Of a DNA stretch of 11,528 nt, positions 1 to 7,361 are shown piece after piece (the first letter of the stretch is position 1; every line of letters begins with the position of its first letter). The stretch is from the NCBI GenBank assembly GCA_947463975.1, contig CANHUW010000037.1, forward strand, positions 1 through 11,528, in the 5' to 3' direction. Source of the stretch: Bacteroidota bacterium (GTDB lineage: Bacteria > Bacteroidota > Bacteroidia > Chitinophagales > Chitinophagaceae). The notes under the pieces were generated by a model, which was given only the letters and a program-made list of their open reading frames with translations, did not search any database and was not told where the DNA came from. The position numbers were made by a program, and so were the translations under genes.

Positions 1-1060
1 AGTTGTTCCATAATATTTTCTCCCAATGTGCAGCAGTTAAAACAGCTGCCAATGGAAACACCACAAAAATATAATGAGGTAATTGTGCCTGACTTCTAGA
101 TAGCACTATGTAAGTTAAGACAAAACCAAAAAAACTGATGCGCTCAGTAGTTGGACTAAAGAGCCCTTCTTTAATGATGGTAATGAATTTAGCCACCAAA
201 GCCCAAAGAAATACAAATATCCAAGGCAAGAAACTCCAAAACATATTCTCCAATAAAAAAGTAAAATAGCCCATTTCTTTAAAAGCATTCTCACCTGTAT
301 ACCTTCCAAAACTCTGTGTCCAATAATAAAACTCCACCCCAGATTGTATCGGTCGGTGATTGATAATTTTACCTGGATGTAGATCAAATTGTTGGTATAA
401 ACCCCATGTCATTGGGAACAATAACAATGCAATGATGATTATTCCTACTAAATAAATGGGTTTGAAAAAATAAGCCCAATCTTTTTTACAGTACCATTCA
501 GGCACAAAACATAAAATAGGCACCACTAATGCAATGGGCCCTTTGGTCATCATGCCGCCAGCAATAGCTATAACTGCGATAAAGAAATAGGTATGCTTTT
601 TTTGAATAGTCCAATAAGCAATTGCACAAATTGCAGCCATCACCCATCCTACCAACATGGTGTCGGTTCTTACATCATGTGCTATTAAGAAAAAAGCCTG
701 ACTTGAAGCAAGCATCAGTGTCGCTAATCTTGCCGTAGTGATATGATAATAAAGTTTAGCAAAATGGAAGGTTGAAAATAATGCGATACCTAAAAACAAT
801 AAAGAAGGTATACGATAAGCCCAATCATAGATCCCAAAAACTTTCATGGATAGAGCAGACAACCAAAATAACATGGGTGGCTTATCTAAGTAATCAGCAT
901 GTAAATCAAATAATTGTAAATAAGATTGCTTTTCTAACATCTCTCTACTAATGGATGCATACTGAGCAGCATCCACATCCATTAATGGAATGGAAAATGC
1001 TCCTAAACAATACACTATCAAAATAGCAGATAAACTAATTATAAAGCTATTCTTATGCAT
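1..1060 (-). CDS. ArnT-like family 39 (PMT_2) glycosyltransferase, partial: C-terminus beyond left edge
   Basis: This is an integral membrane GT-C enzyme that should transfer a sugar from a polyprenyl-phosphate donor to a lipid or protein acceptor on the periplasmic side. I read 353 codons from the ATG at 1060 with no stop before the window edge. A first membrane helix (about residues 5-24) is followed by a periplasmic loop with D28-V-D30 and QYASISREML, the position of the catalytic acidic residues in GT39/ArnT proteins. Next come DKPP (59-62), which matches the family KPP motif, then R131/D133, TKGP (172-175) and QLPHY (326-330), an ArnT-like segment in a late helix. Many further hydrophobic helices are evident. 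The start overlaps the end of the upstream PAP2 gene by 8 nt (ATGCATAA), so the two are probably translationally coupled. The donor and acceptor cannot be told from sequence. The family is secure; lipid A versus another acceptor is open. Confidence 0.88.
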   Translation of the reverse strand, partial: MHKNSFIISLSAILIVYCLGAFSIPLMDVDAAQYASISREMLEKQSYLQLFDLHADYLDKPPMLFWLSALSMKVFGIYDWAYRIPSLLFLGIALFSTFHFAKLYYHITTARLATLMLASSQAFFLIAHDVRTDTMLVGWVMAAICAIAYWTIQKKHTYFFIAVIAIAGGMMTKGPIALVVPILCFVPEWYCKKDWAYFFKPIYLVGIIIIALLLFPMTWGLYQQFDLHPGKIINHRPIQSGVEFYYWTQSFGRYTGENAFKEMGYFTFLLENMFWSFLPWIFVFLWALVAKFITIIKEGLFSPTTERISFFGFVLTYIVLSRSQAQLPHYIFVVFPLAAVLTAAHWEKILWNN

Positions 1061-1628
1061 GTTGAAATTTTTTAAAGACCATCCCATTTAGTTTACCTAC
1101 TACAAGACCGATCATTGCCCCAGCCAATACATCTAATGGATAATGCACGCCCACATATATCTGTCCATAAGCAATCACCCCTGCCCATAAAAAAAATAAC
1201 CAAGTATACTTCTTAAAAACTGGCGTGAGACTTATAAATATAAACATGGCTAATCCAAAATGATTGGCAGCATGGGAAGAAGTAAAACTGAAACCACCGG
1301 AACAATGATCTAATAATAATCTAACCTTACCAGCCATCAATGGGTCTGCACAGGGCCTTAATCTATGTACCAATGGTTTGAAAATACTGCTACTTATTTG
1401 ATCAGTCAGCGTAAGATTGATGATTGCAAAAAGCAACCATTTCCAAGTAGCTTTTCCCCATAGAATGAATAAATACACCAATAAAATTGCATAAAAAGGG
1501 TACCAATTTTGGGCATTTCTGCACCAAGGCAATACATGATCTAGAATAGAATGGGTCCAAGAACTATTTATACTTGTAAATAATGCCTGATCTTTTGCTA
1601 AAAGGGACGACCAAATGCTCATTGTCAT
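1053..1628 (-). CDS. PAP2-family membrane phosphatase
   Basis: A 191-residue type 2 phosphatidic acid phosphatase-like membrane protein. Members remove phosphate from lipid substrates such as undecaprenyl pyrophosphate, phosphatidylglycerol phosphate or lipid A. The motifs are in order: K84-x6-R91-P92 (motif 1), SFTSSH with His119 (motif 2, here SSH in place of PSGH), and His162-x3-Asp166 in GVHYPLD (motif 3). The Ser-Arg pair that normally opens motif 3 is Gly155-Gln156 here, although the nucleophile and acid/base histidines are kept. About five hydrophobic helices surround these motifs. The open frame continues upstream to 1880, but that extension lies antisense over the conserved N-terminus of the sugar-phosphate mutase. 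I therefore start at the ATG at 1628; an ATG at 1622 is an alternative. The gene is followed with an 8-nt overlap by the GT39 gene, which suggests a shared lipid-linked sugar pathway. The substrate is unknown. Confidence 0.87.
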   Translation of the reverse strand: MTMSIWSSLLAKDQALFTSINSSWTHSILDHVLPWCRNAQNWYPFYAILLVYLFILWGKATWKWLLFAIINLTLTDQISSSIFKPLVHRLRPCADPLMAGKVRLLLDHCSGGFSFTSSHAANHFGLAMFIFISLTPVFKKYTWLFFLWAGVIAYGQIYVGVHYPLDVLAGAMIGLVVGKLNGMVFKKFQHA

Positions 1629-1662
1629 AGCATAAAGATACAAGAAGTGCAAAAATTTAAAG

Positions 1663-1670
1663 TAAATTTG
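1663..1670 (+). promoter_or_regulatory. Possible Bacteroidota -7 promoter box for the mutase-desulfurase operon
   Basis: TAAATTTG matches the Bacteroidota TAnnTTTG -7 consensus and ends 19 nt before the ATG at 1690, implying a leader of roughly a dozen bases. I see no TTTG-like -33 element at the expected spacing, so this is a weak call resting on one box in the 61-bp divergent gap. Confidence 0.35.
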
Positions 1671-1689
1671 TAGCTCAATTAGAACCCAA

Positions 1690-3072
1690 ATGGCATTAAT
1701 TAAAAGTATATCTGGATTTAGAGGAACCATCGGAGGGAAACCCAACGATAACCTTACCCCTTTGGACATAGTGAAATTTGCATCAGCATACGGAACATGG
1801 TTGAATGGCAAATCCGCTGGGAAAAAGAAAGTGGTGGTTGGAAGAGATGGTAGAATGAGTGGCAATATGGTGGAAGCCATGGTGGAACAAAGTTTATTGG
1901 CTTTGGGAATCGATGTAATTCATTTAGGCTTAAGTACTACACCAACTGTGGAGATGGCAGTGGTATTTGAAAAAGCAGACGGAGGGATTATTTTAACAGC
2001 GAGTCATAATCCGAAAGAATGGAACGCCTTAAAATTATTAAATGAAAAAGGAGAATTCGTAAGCGCTGAAGATGGAAAGACCATTTTAAACATTGCAGCC
2101 AATGAAGGTTTTAATTATGCCAATATAGATGCATTAGGATCATTGATCGCAGATAACAATAGTTTAGAAAAGCATATTGAAGCAATATTAAATTATCCAT
2201 TGGTAAATAAAAAAGCTATTGAAGCGGCTAATTTTTCTATTGTATTAGACGCCATTAATAGTTCAGGTGCTTTTACGGTACCTGCATTGCTGCATGCTTT
2301 AGGCGTTAAGCATATTACCATACTGAATGAGGCAATGACTGGAGATTTTGCACATAATCCAGAACCATTGAAAGAACATCTTACAGAACTTTGTAGTACT
2401 GTTACAAAGAATAAAGCAAACATTGGGATTGCTGTAGATCCAGATGTAGATCGTCTATGTTTTGTGAGTGAGGATGGGGAATTATTTGGAGAGGAATATA
2501 CTTTAGTAGCGGTTGCTGATTATATATTACAACATAAAAAAGGTGCCACTGTAAGCAATTTATCTTCTACAAGAGCTTTAAAAGATGTTACTGAAAAGTA
2601 TGGCTGTTCTTATTTTGCAAGTGCAGTGGGCGAAGTGAATGTTGTAAATATGATGAAGCAAGAAAAAGCGGTTATTGGAGGAGAAGGGAATGGAGGAATT
2701 ATTGTACCTGATTTACATTATGGAAGAGATGCATTAATTGGCATTGCTTTATTTTTAAGCCATTTAGCTTTGACGCAAAAAACTGCTTCAGCATTAAGAG
2801 CAAGCTATCCAGCATATTTTATGAGTAAAAAGAAGATGGATTTAAACGCTTCTTTGTCTTTAGACACTATTTTTAGTACTTTAGAAACCAAGTTCTCTGC
2901 ATACCCTATTAATAAAGTAGATGGGTTTAAAATTGACTTTGAAGACGAATGGGTACATTTAAGAACCAGTAATACAGAACCTATTATGCGTATTTATACT
3001 GAAGCAAAATCTCAAAAAGCAGCAGATACATTAGCAGACCATATTATTTCAATAATACATTCAATAAAGTAG
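1690..3072 (+). CDS. glmM: Phosphoglucosamine mutase / phosphohexomutase (GlmM type)
   Basis: A cytoplasmic alpha-D-phosphohexomutase of 460 residues, the normal family length. It interconverts hexose 6- and 1-phosphates through a phosphoserine; the GlmM reaction gives glucosamine 1-phosphate for UDP-GlcNAc, peptidoglycan and LPS. All four domain signatures are visible: an N-terminal SGFRGTIGG (8-16), the catalytic loop TASHNP with Ser105, the Mg-binding DPDVDR (Asp250, 252, 254), the sugar-specificity loop GEGNGG (331-336), and the phosphate-binding RTSNTEP (425-431). The specificity loop and SNTEP are not the classic bacterial GlmM forms (GE.SGH, SGTEP). They resemble the archaeal/Bacteroidota-type enzymes, so phosphomannomutase or phosphoglucomutase activity remains possible. 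The start is supported by conservation directly at the N-terminus. The next gene begins 4 nt after the stop, so the two form an operon. Confidence 0.9.
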   Translation: MALIKSISGFRGTIGGKPNDNLTPLDIVKFASAYGTWLNGKSAGKKKVVVGRDGRMSGNMVEAMVEQSLLALGIDVIHLGLSTTPTVEMAVVFEKADGGIILTASHNPKEWNALKLLNEKGEFVSAEDGKTILNIAANEGFNYANIDALGSLIADNNSLEKHIEAILNYPLVNKKAIEAANFSIVLDAINSSGAFTVPALLHALGVKHITILNEAMTGDFAHNPEPLKEHLTELCSTVTKNKANIGIAVDPDVDRLCFVSEDGELFGEEYTLVAVADYILQHKKGATVSNLSSTRALKDVTEKYGCSYFASAVGEVNVVNMMKQEKAVIGGEGNGGIIVPDLHYGRDALIGIALFLSHLALTQKTASALRASYPAYFMSKKKMDLNASLSLDTIFSTLETKFSAYPINKVDGFKIDFEDEWVHLRTSNTEPIMRIYTEAKSQKAADTLADHIISIIHSIK

Positions 3073-3076
3073 CGGG

Positions 3077-4204
3077 ATGGAAAGAATATATTTTGATAAT
3101 GCAGCCACTACTTCATTAGACCCTGCTGTATTGGAAGCAATGATGCCCTATTTAACAGAGAAATTTGGCAACCCATCTTCCATTTATAGCTATGGAAGAG
3201 AAACTAGAATGGCGGTTGAGCAAGCTAGAAAATCGGTTGCAAAGAACTTAGGTGCAAAGCCTTCTGAAATTTTTTTTACGAGTGGTGGGACAGAAAGTAG
3301 TAATACCATTTTACACGCAGCCATTCACGATCTTGGATGTAAACATATTATCAGCTCTCCTATCGAGCACCATGCAACACTTCATACTGTGGAGCATTTA
3401 GCGAAAATACACAACATCAAATTGTCTTGGGTTAATATTTTGCATAATGGTCATATTGACGTAGATCATCTAGAGCAATTATTAAATACCCATGAAGAAA
3501 AAACCATTGTATCCATCATGCATGCCAATAATGAAATAGGCAATATGATTGATTTATATGAAATTGGCGCTTTATGCAAGAAGAACAACGCTTATTTTCA
3601 TAGTGATACTGTACAAACGGTTGGACACTTCCCCTTTAATTTGAGAGAAACACCTGTAGATTTTATCACAGGTGCTGGGCATAAATTTCATGGTCCAAAG
3701 GGCGTAGGTATTTTGTATATTAATGAAAATATAAAAATCAACCCTTTGGTTTATGGGGGTGCTCAAGAAAGAAATATGCGTGCAGGTACAGAAAATTTGT
3801 ATGGTATCATTGGTTTTGCAAAAGCTTTAGAATTAGCCAGTGCATCTTATGAAAAAGACAGCGCTTACATGCAAACATTGAAGCAATACATGCACGATCA
3901 GTTAGTGCAAAAGATACCTGGAGTGAGTTTTAATGGAGATCCTTTTGGAAACAGTTTATACACTTTATTAAGTACTAATTTTCCAAAAACAGATAAAACA
4001 GATATGTTGTTGTTTAATCTAGACATACATCATATTTGCGCAAGTGGCGGAAGTGCTTGTTCAAGTGGCGCTCAACAAGGTTCTCATGTAATTCAAGCAT
4101 TAAAAAAAGAAGGAGAAATCGCAACAGTGCGTTTCTCCTTCTCGAAAAATAATACCCGTCAAGAAATTGATCAGGTAGTCGATATTTTAACTACTTTACT
4201 TTAG
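3077..4204 (+). CDS. NifS/IscS-type (class I) cysteine desulfurase
   Basis: A PLP enzyme that takes sulfur from L-cysteine as a persulfide for Fe-S cluster assembly or tRNA thiolation; it acts in the cytoplasm. The 375 residues show the expected landmarks: FDNAATT (6-12), the GGTES phosphate-binding turn (70-74), the PLP-stacking His98 in IEHHAT, NNEIG (151-155), Asp177 and Gln180 in HSDTVQ, the Schiff-base Lys203 in GAGHKFHGPKG, RAGTEN (235-240) and the catalytic Cys328 in SGGSACSSG. The SACSSG loop places it in class I with NifS/IscS, not SufS. It is shorter than IscS at the C-terminus, where IscS carries its scaffold-binding extension. No isc or suf genes are in the window, so the acceptor is unknown; the nearby mtaB product is an Fe-S enzyme that needs sulfur. 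The last 14 nt overlap the convergent DUF2723 gene, and its 3' coding end holds a hairpin acting on the other strand. Confidence 0.93.
   Translation: MERIYFDNAATTSLDPAVLEAMMPYLTEKFGNPSSIYSYGRETRMAVEQARKSVAKNLGAKPSEIFFTSGGTESSNTILHAAIHDLGCKHIISSPIEHHATLHTVEHLAKIHNIKLSWVNILHNGHIDVDHLEQLLNTHEEKTIVSIMHANNEIGNMIDLYEIGALCKKNNAYFHSDTVQTVGHFPFNLRETPVDFITGAGHKFHGPKGVGILYINENIKINPLVYGGAQERNMRAGTENLYGIIGFAKALELASASYEKDSAYMQTLKQYMHDQLVQKIPGVSFNGDPFGNSLYTLLSTNFPKTDKTDMLLFNLDIHHICASGGSACSSGAQQGSHVIQALKKEGEIATVRFSFSKNNTRQEIDQVVDILTTLL
4102..4142 (-). terminator. Intrinsic terminator for the DUF2723 gene, inside the desulfurase coding region
   Basis: Read on the minus strand, an 11-bp perfect stem (4132-4142 pairing with 4108-4118) is extended past a one-base bulge by CGC/GCG (4129-4131 with 4120-4122) around a 6-nt loop. 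A run of seven T (4108-4102) follows at once. The stem begins 49 nt after the minus-strand stop at 4191. On the plus strand no T tract follows, so it should act in one direction only. The stem and tract are read directly; termination is inferred. Confidence 0.78.
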
Positions 4205-7200
4205 TATCTTGCTCTAATTTAGCAATAGCTGCTTCTAATTGATAACAAGTTAGAATGTCTTGTACAAAAGACATTTGCTTGTTGCTAAATGCTGTTGGCT
4301 TGCCTTGGTAAGCAGCATCTGCATTTTGCATAAATTGATCCTCGCTCATCGCCTCTCCTAGAAATCTATAGTAGGTTAATTGTTGTTTGATATCTTTCAC
4401 TACAGATGTACTTACTTTTTTAGCTAAAGCTTTATCCTCAGCAGCATAACAAGCTTGTAAGAATACGTAGCTAAAGTAATTGTGTTGATTACCTCTATTA
4501 GAAGTCATACCATAAGGGAAATTCTTATCATTAGTTACTGCATCTATTTTCTTTAATAATTGTCTAGCGCTGTCCTTTTTCCCTTCTGCCGCTAATGCTA
4601 ATGCAATTTCAGCAATAGAATATCTAATAGAATTCAGGTGTCTTCTATTCTCTTCGTCAAAGTAAACTTTCGGATTCTGTGCATTACCAAAACTAAACTT
4701 ATCCATAATATTTTTATACGCAGCATCGGTATCAATAGAAGAATTTAAAACAGGAACTAATTGATAAGCCATCCCAGTTTGACGTGCATACTTATCTAAA
4801 CCCAAATCTTTTAAATCTTGTTGGGAAGTAAAGCAAATGGGGCGCTTAAATTGACTTGTTGCAATAATGGCAAAAATGGCCATTTCATTTTTCACCAAGT
4901 ATTGTCTATTAGGATTAAAATCAATTTTCAATTCACTCAAAATAGAATCTGTAGGTTTTGCAATACCAGAAGCCAAAGCGTTAGCTCTATTTACAGGTAC
5001 ACTAAATTTATGTGTTGGGAAAATGTTCACAGAACTTCCATCCTGCGTAGCCATTTGATACTTTCCTGAAGGATCCGCAACAACGTATCTTAAAACAGAA
5101 TCTAAATTATAATATTGATTTTCTGTATAACCTGGAACAGGATAATAATAAGCAGCATTTAATTTATTTCCAGCTACTTGTTCATCAGTGAATATAACAT
5201 CAAATTTGTCACTTTGATTTACTTTGTATCTAAGCTCTTTCATGTACCAATCTGATCCCAATAAACTATTTACAACCACTCTTACATCTGGTCTAATGCC
5301 TTCTACTTCTTGTGCATACCATAATGGATAAGTATCATTGTCTCCAAAAGAGAATAAAATAGCATTCGGAGGACAGCTCTCTAAATAGTTTCTAGCCAAA
5401 TCTCTTGGTAAAGTTTTTTGGCTTCTATCATGATCATCCCATTCTTGTTGCGCCATCAAAGCCGGAACAGCTAAGAAACTAATAACAGTGGCAATTATAG
5501 CAGCCATATTAGGAGCTACGGCTTTTCTAAGCCATTCAGCTATTTGTAATACTCCCAAGCCAATCCAAATGGCAAAGGCATAGAAAGAACCTACATAAGC
5601 ATAATCACGTTCACGCGGTTGTAAGCTTACTTGGTTTAAATAAAGCACAATGGCAATACCGGTAAAGAAGAACAATAAACCAGTTACTGCAAAGTCTTTT
5701 CTTGCATGTTGGTATTGGAAAATAAAACCAATGATACCTAAGATAAACGGCAACATAAATAAATTGTTACTCGCATTGTTATTCTTACTAATAGAATCTG
5801 GCAACTTGGATTGATCTCCAAAAATAGCATTGTCTACAAATGAAATCCCTGTTTTAAAATTACCGTCTCTTACATTACCGAAGCCTTGTAAATCGTTTTG
5901 CTTACCTGCAAAATTCCATAAGAAATAACGCAAATACATAAATCCAAACTGATAATTGGTAAAGTATTTGATATTATCTCGCAATGTTGGAGCTTCTCCC
6001 TCTACTACGCCTGCAAAAGCCCTATAACTATCCATCTGCCCTCTATCATTTTCTGAATCCCACATTCTTGGAAACAAATGTGCAGATGGAGCAGAAGACC
6101 AATCACGCTTGTAATTTTTTCCAGCAACTTCGTAAGTGTCTTTTGCTTTTACATATTGATCACTACCTTCTATATTGTCTACCTTGTCTACATAATCAGG
6201 ACCATATAAAATAGGCCAGTCTCCGTATTGCTCTCTTCCTAAATAACCCATTAAAGTCACTGGATTGTCTACATTGTACATATCTACAGATGTATCCGCA
6301 TTAGAGCGTATCATAGTAGTAATATAACTTGTATACCCTAAGAAGAAGAATACCATTGACCAAATACCCAATTTCATGAAATAGTAACCCTTCTTGTTGG
6401 CATAACGAATGCCGAATGCAATGGCAATTGCCACTAAAACAAAGAAAGTGATAAATCCACTAAAGAAGGGCAATCCAAAACTGTTAACAAAAGCCACATC
6501 AAAAGCACCAGCCCACTTAATCGTGTATTGAATCAAGAATACTTGTATAAAACCAGTAATTACCACGCCAATAAAGAAAGCCACTAATCCACCTTTCCAA
6601 TTGGCTTTGTAATTTCTGAAATAATACACCATTACAATTGCAGGAATGGTTAAGATATTTAATAAGTGAACTCCAATAGAAACACCCATCATATAAAATA
6701 TAAAAATGATCCACTTCTCAGAACCTGGTTGATCAGCTTTATGTTCCCATTTTAAGATTGCCCAAAATACCAAAGCAGTAAAGAAAGAACTCAATGCATA
6801 TACTTCCCCTTCAACCGCTGAATACCAAAATGAATCACTAAATGTATAAGCCAACGCTCCTACCACACCTGCTCCCATTACCAATAAAATTTGGTGTTGA
6901 GTTAAATCAGCTCCGCTAGCTTTCTCCACCATTCTTTTGGCAAAATGCGTAATCGTCCAGAATAAAAATAAAATAGTAAACCCACTTGCTAAGGCACTCA
7001 TGCTATTCACCGCTTTAGCGGCCGTCAATGGGTTGTCTCCAAAAAGAATAATAAAAATCCTTCCCATTAGGACAAACATTGGAGCTCCTGGAGGATGAGG
7101 AATTTGTAATTTATACGCACTGCTAATAAACTCTCCACAATCCCAGAAACTACCTGCAGGTTCTGAAGTCATAATATACACCGAACATGCTATGAATGTT

Positions 7201-7241
7201 ACGATCCAGCCTGTCCAATTGTTTACTTTTTTAAAGTCCAT
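4191..7241 (-). CDS. DUF2723 family GT-C membrane protein (TMEM260-like putative protein O-mannosyltransferase)
   Basis: A 1016-residue polytopic membrane protein of the DUF2723 family (Pfam PF11028), common in Bacteroidota and homologous to human TMEM260, a protein O-mannosyltransferase. By analogy it would glycosylate exported proteins from a polyprenyl-linked sugar; this is family inference. The N-terminal half has about a dozen hydrophobic helices. The first non-membrane loop carries FWDCGEF (acidic residues 34 and 37, where GT-C enzymes keep their catalytic acid) and HPPGAP (49-54), then EGEVYAL (144-150). Near 540-555 is QPRERDYAYVGSFYAF, and after the last helix (about 580-595) a soluble C-terminal part of about 400 residues begins with FGDNDTYPLWYAQ (632-644). 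I start at the ATG at 7241: the frame extends to a TTG at 7265, but that TTG forms the end of a promoter box. The 3' end overlaps the desulfurase gene by 14 nt, and an intrinsic terminator lies beyond it. Confidence 0.88.
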   Translation of the reverse strand: MDFKKVNNWTGWIVTFIACSVYIMTSEPAGSFWDCGEFISSAYKLQIPHPPGAPMFVLMGRIFIILFGDNPLTAAKAVNSMSALASGFTILFLFWTITHFAKRMVEKASGADLTQHQILLVMGAGVVGALAYTFSDSFWYSAVEGEVYALSSFFTALVFWAILKWEHKADQPGSEKWIIFIFYMMGVSIGVHLLNILTIPAIVMVYYFRNYKANWKGGLVAFFIGVVITGFIQVFLIQYTIKWAGAFDVAFVNSFGLPFFSGFITFFVLVAIAIAFGIRYANKKGYYFMKLGIWSMVFFFLGYTSYITTMIRSNADTSVDMYNVDNPVTLMGYLGREQYGDWPILYGPDYVDKVDNIEGSDQYVKAKDTYEVAGKNYKRDWSSAPSAHLFPRMWDSENDRGQMDSYRAFAGVVEGEAPTLRDNIKYFTNYQFGFMYLRYFLWNFAGKQNDLQGFGNVRDGNFKTGISFVDNAIFGDQSKLPDSISKNNNASNNLFMLPFILGIIGFIFQYQHARKDFAVTGLLFFFTGIAIVLYLNQVSLQPRERDYAYVGSFYAFAIWIGLGVLQIAEWLRKAVAPNMAAIIATVISFLAVPALMAQQEWDDHDRSQKTLPRDLARNYLESCPPNAILFSFGDNDTYPLWYAQEVEGIRPDVRVVVNSLLGSDWYMKELRYKVNQSDKFDVIFTDEQVAGNKLNAAYYYPVPGYTENQYYNLDSVLRYVVADPSGKYQMATQDGSSVNIFPTHKFSVPVNRANALASGIAKPTDSILSELKIDFNPNRQYLVKNEMAIFAIIATSQFKRPICFTSQQDLKDLGLDKYARQTGMAYQLVPVLNSSIDTDAAYKNIMDKFSFGNAQNPKVYFDEENRRHLNSIRYSIAEIALALAAEGKKDSARQLLKKIDAVTNDKNFPYGMTSNRGNQHNYFSYVFLQACYAAEDKALAKKVSTSVVKDIKQQLTYYRFLGEAMSEDQFMQNADAAYQGKPTAFSNKQMSFVQDILTCYQLEAAIAKLEQDTKVK
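4244..4283 (+). other. Long imperfect hairpin just past the desulfurase stop, possible mRNA 3' end
   Basis: AATGTCTT (4254-4261) pairs perfectly with AAGACATT (4268-4275) around a 6-nt loop. After an asymmetric internal loop, AACAAG (4244-4249) pairs with CTTGTT (4278-4283). A competing 9-bp pairing, 4217-4225 with 4282-4290, is also possible. It starts 40 nt beyond the plus-strand stop, inside the opposing gene. There is no good T tract, so it may stabilise or define a 3' end but is not a standard intrinsic terminator. Confidence 0.3.
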
Positions 7242-7262
7242 TCTTATCCATTTTAGTAGATG

Positions 7263-7270
7263 CAAACTTA
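7263..7270 (-). promoter_or_regulatory. -7 promoter box of the DUF2723 gene
   Basis: On the minus strand TAAGTTTG is an exact TAnnTTTG match. A TTTC, three of four bases of the -33 TTTG element, sits upstream at 7294-7291 with a 20-nt spacer. Transcription would start near 7258, leaving a leader of about 17 nt before the ATG at 7241. It rules out the upstream TTG (7265-7263) as a start. Confidence 0.55.
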
Positions 7271-7347
7271 ACCCAAATGAACCAAAATGGGAAATTAATA
7301 GGCGCTTTATGATTATTTTAAGATTTTCGGTTTCCCCCTATGTTTTT

Positions 7348-7355
7348 TATCTTTG
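7348..7355 (+). promoter_or_regulatory. -7 promoter box of mtaB
   Basis: TATCTTTG matches TAnnTTTG exactly. TTTC at 7325-7328 lies upstream with a 19-nt spacer and matches three of four bases of the -33 element. The predicted transcription start, about 5-6 nt past the box, falls at or within 1-2 nt of the ATG at 7362, so mtaB may be leaderless. Confidence 0.6.
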
Positions 7356-7361
7356 CATCCC

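Noticed and set aside
115..387. 90-codon minus-strand open frame
   Set aside because: A shadow in another frame of the partial GT39 gene, whose own frame is open from 1060 to the window edge with recognisable motifs.
1629..1880. 84-codon upstream extension of the PAP2 reading frame
   Set aside because: It lies antisense over the conserved SGFRGTIGG start of the mutase, is rich in Pro and Phe without PAP2 similarity, and a start at 1628 gives a normal PAP2 protein.
3069..3079. GGGATGG before the desulfurase start as a Shine-Dalgarno site
   Set aside because: The G run touches the ATG itself, so the spacing is wrong, and no other gene here shows such a site. Coupling to the mutase stop 4 nt upstream is a better explanation.
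4818..5069. Two plus-strand open frames opposite the DUF2723 soluble domain
   Set aside because: Antisense shadows of a well supported gene, with no family resemblance and no promoter box noted.
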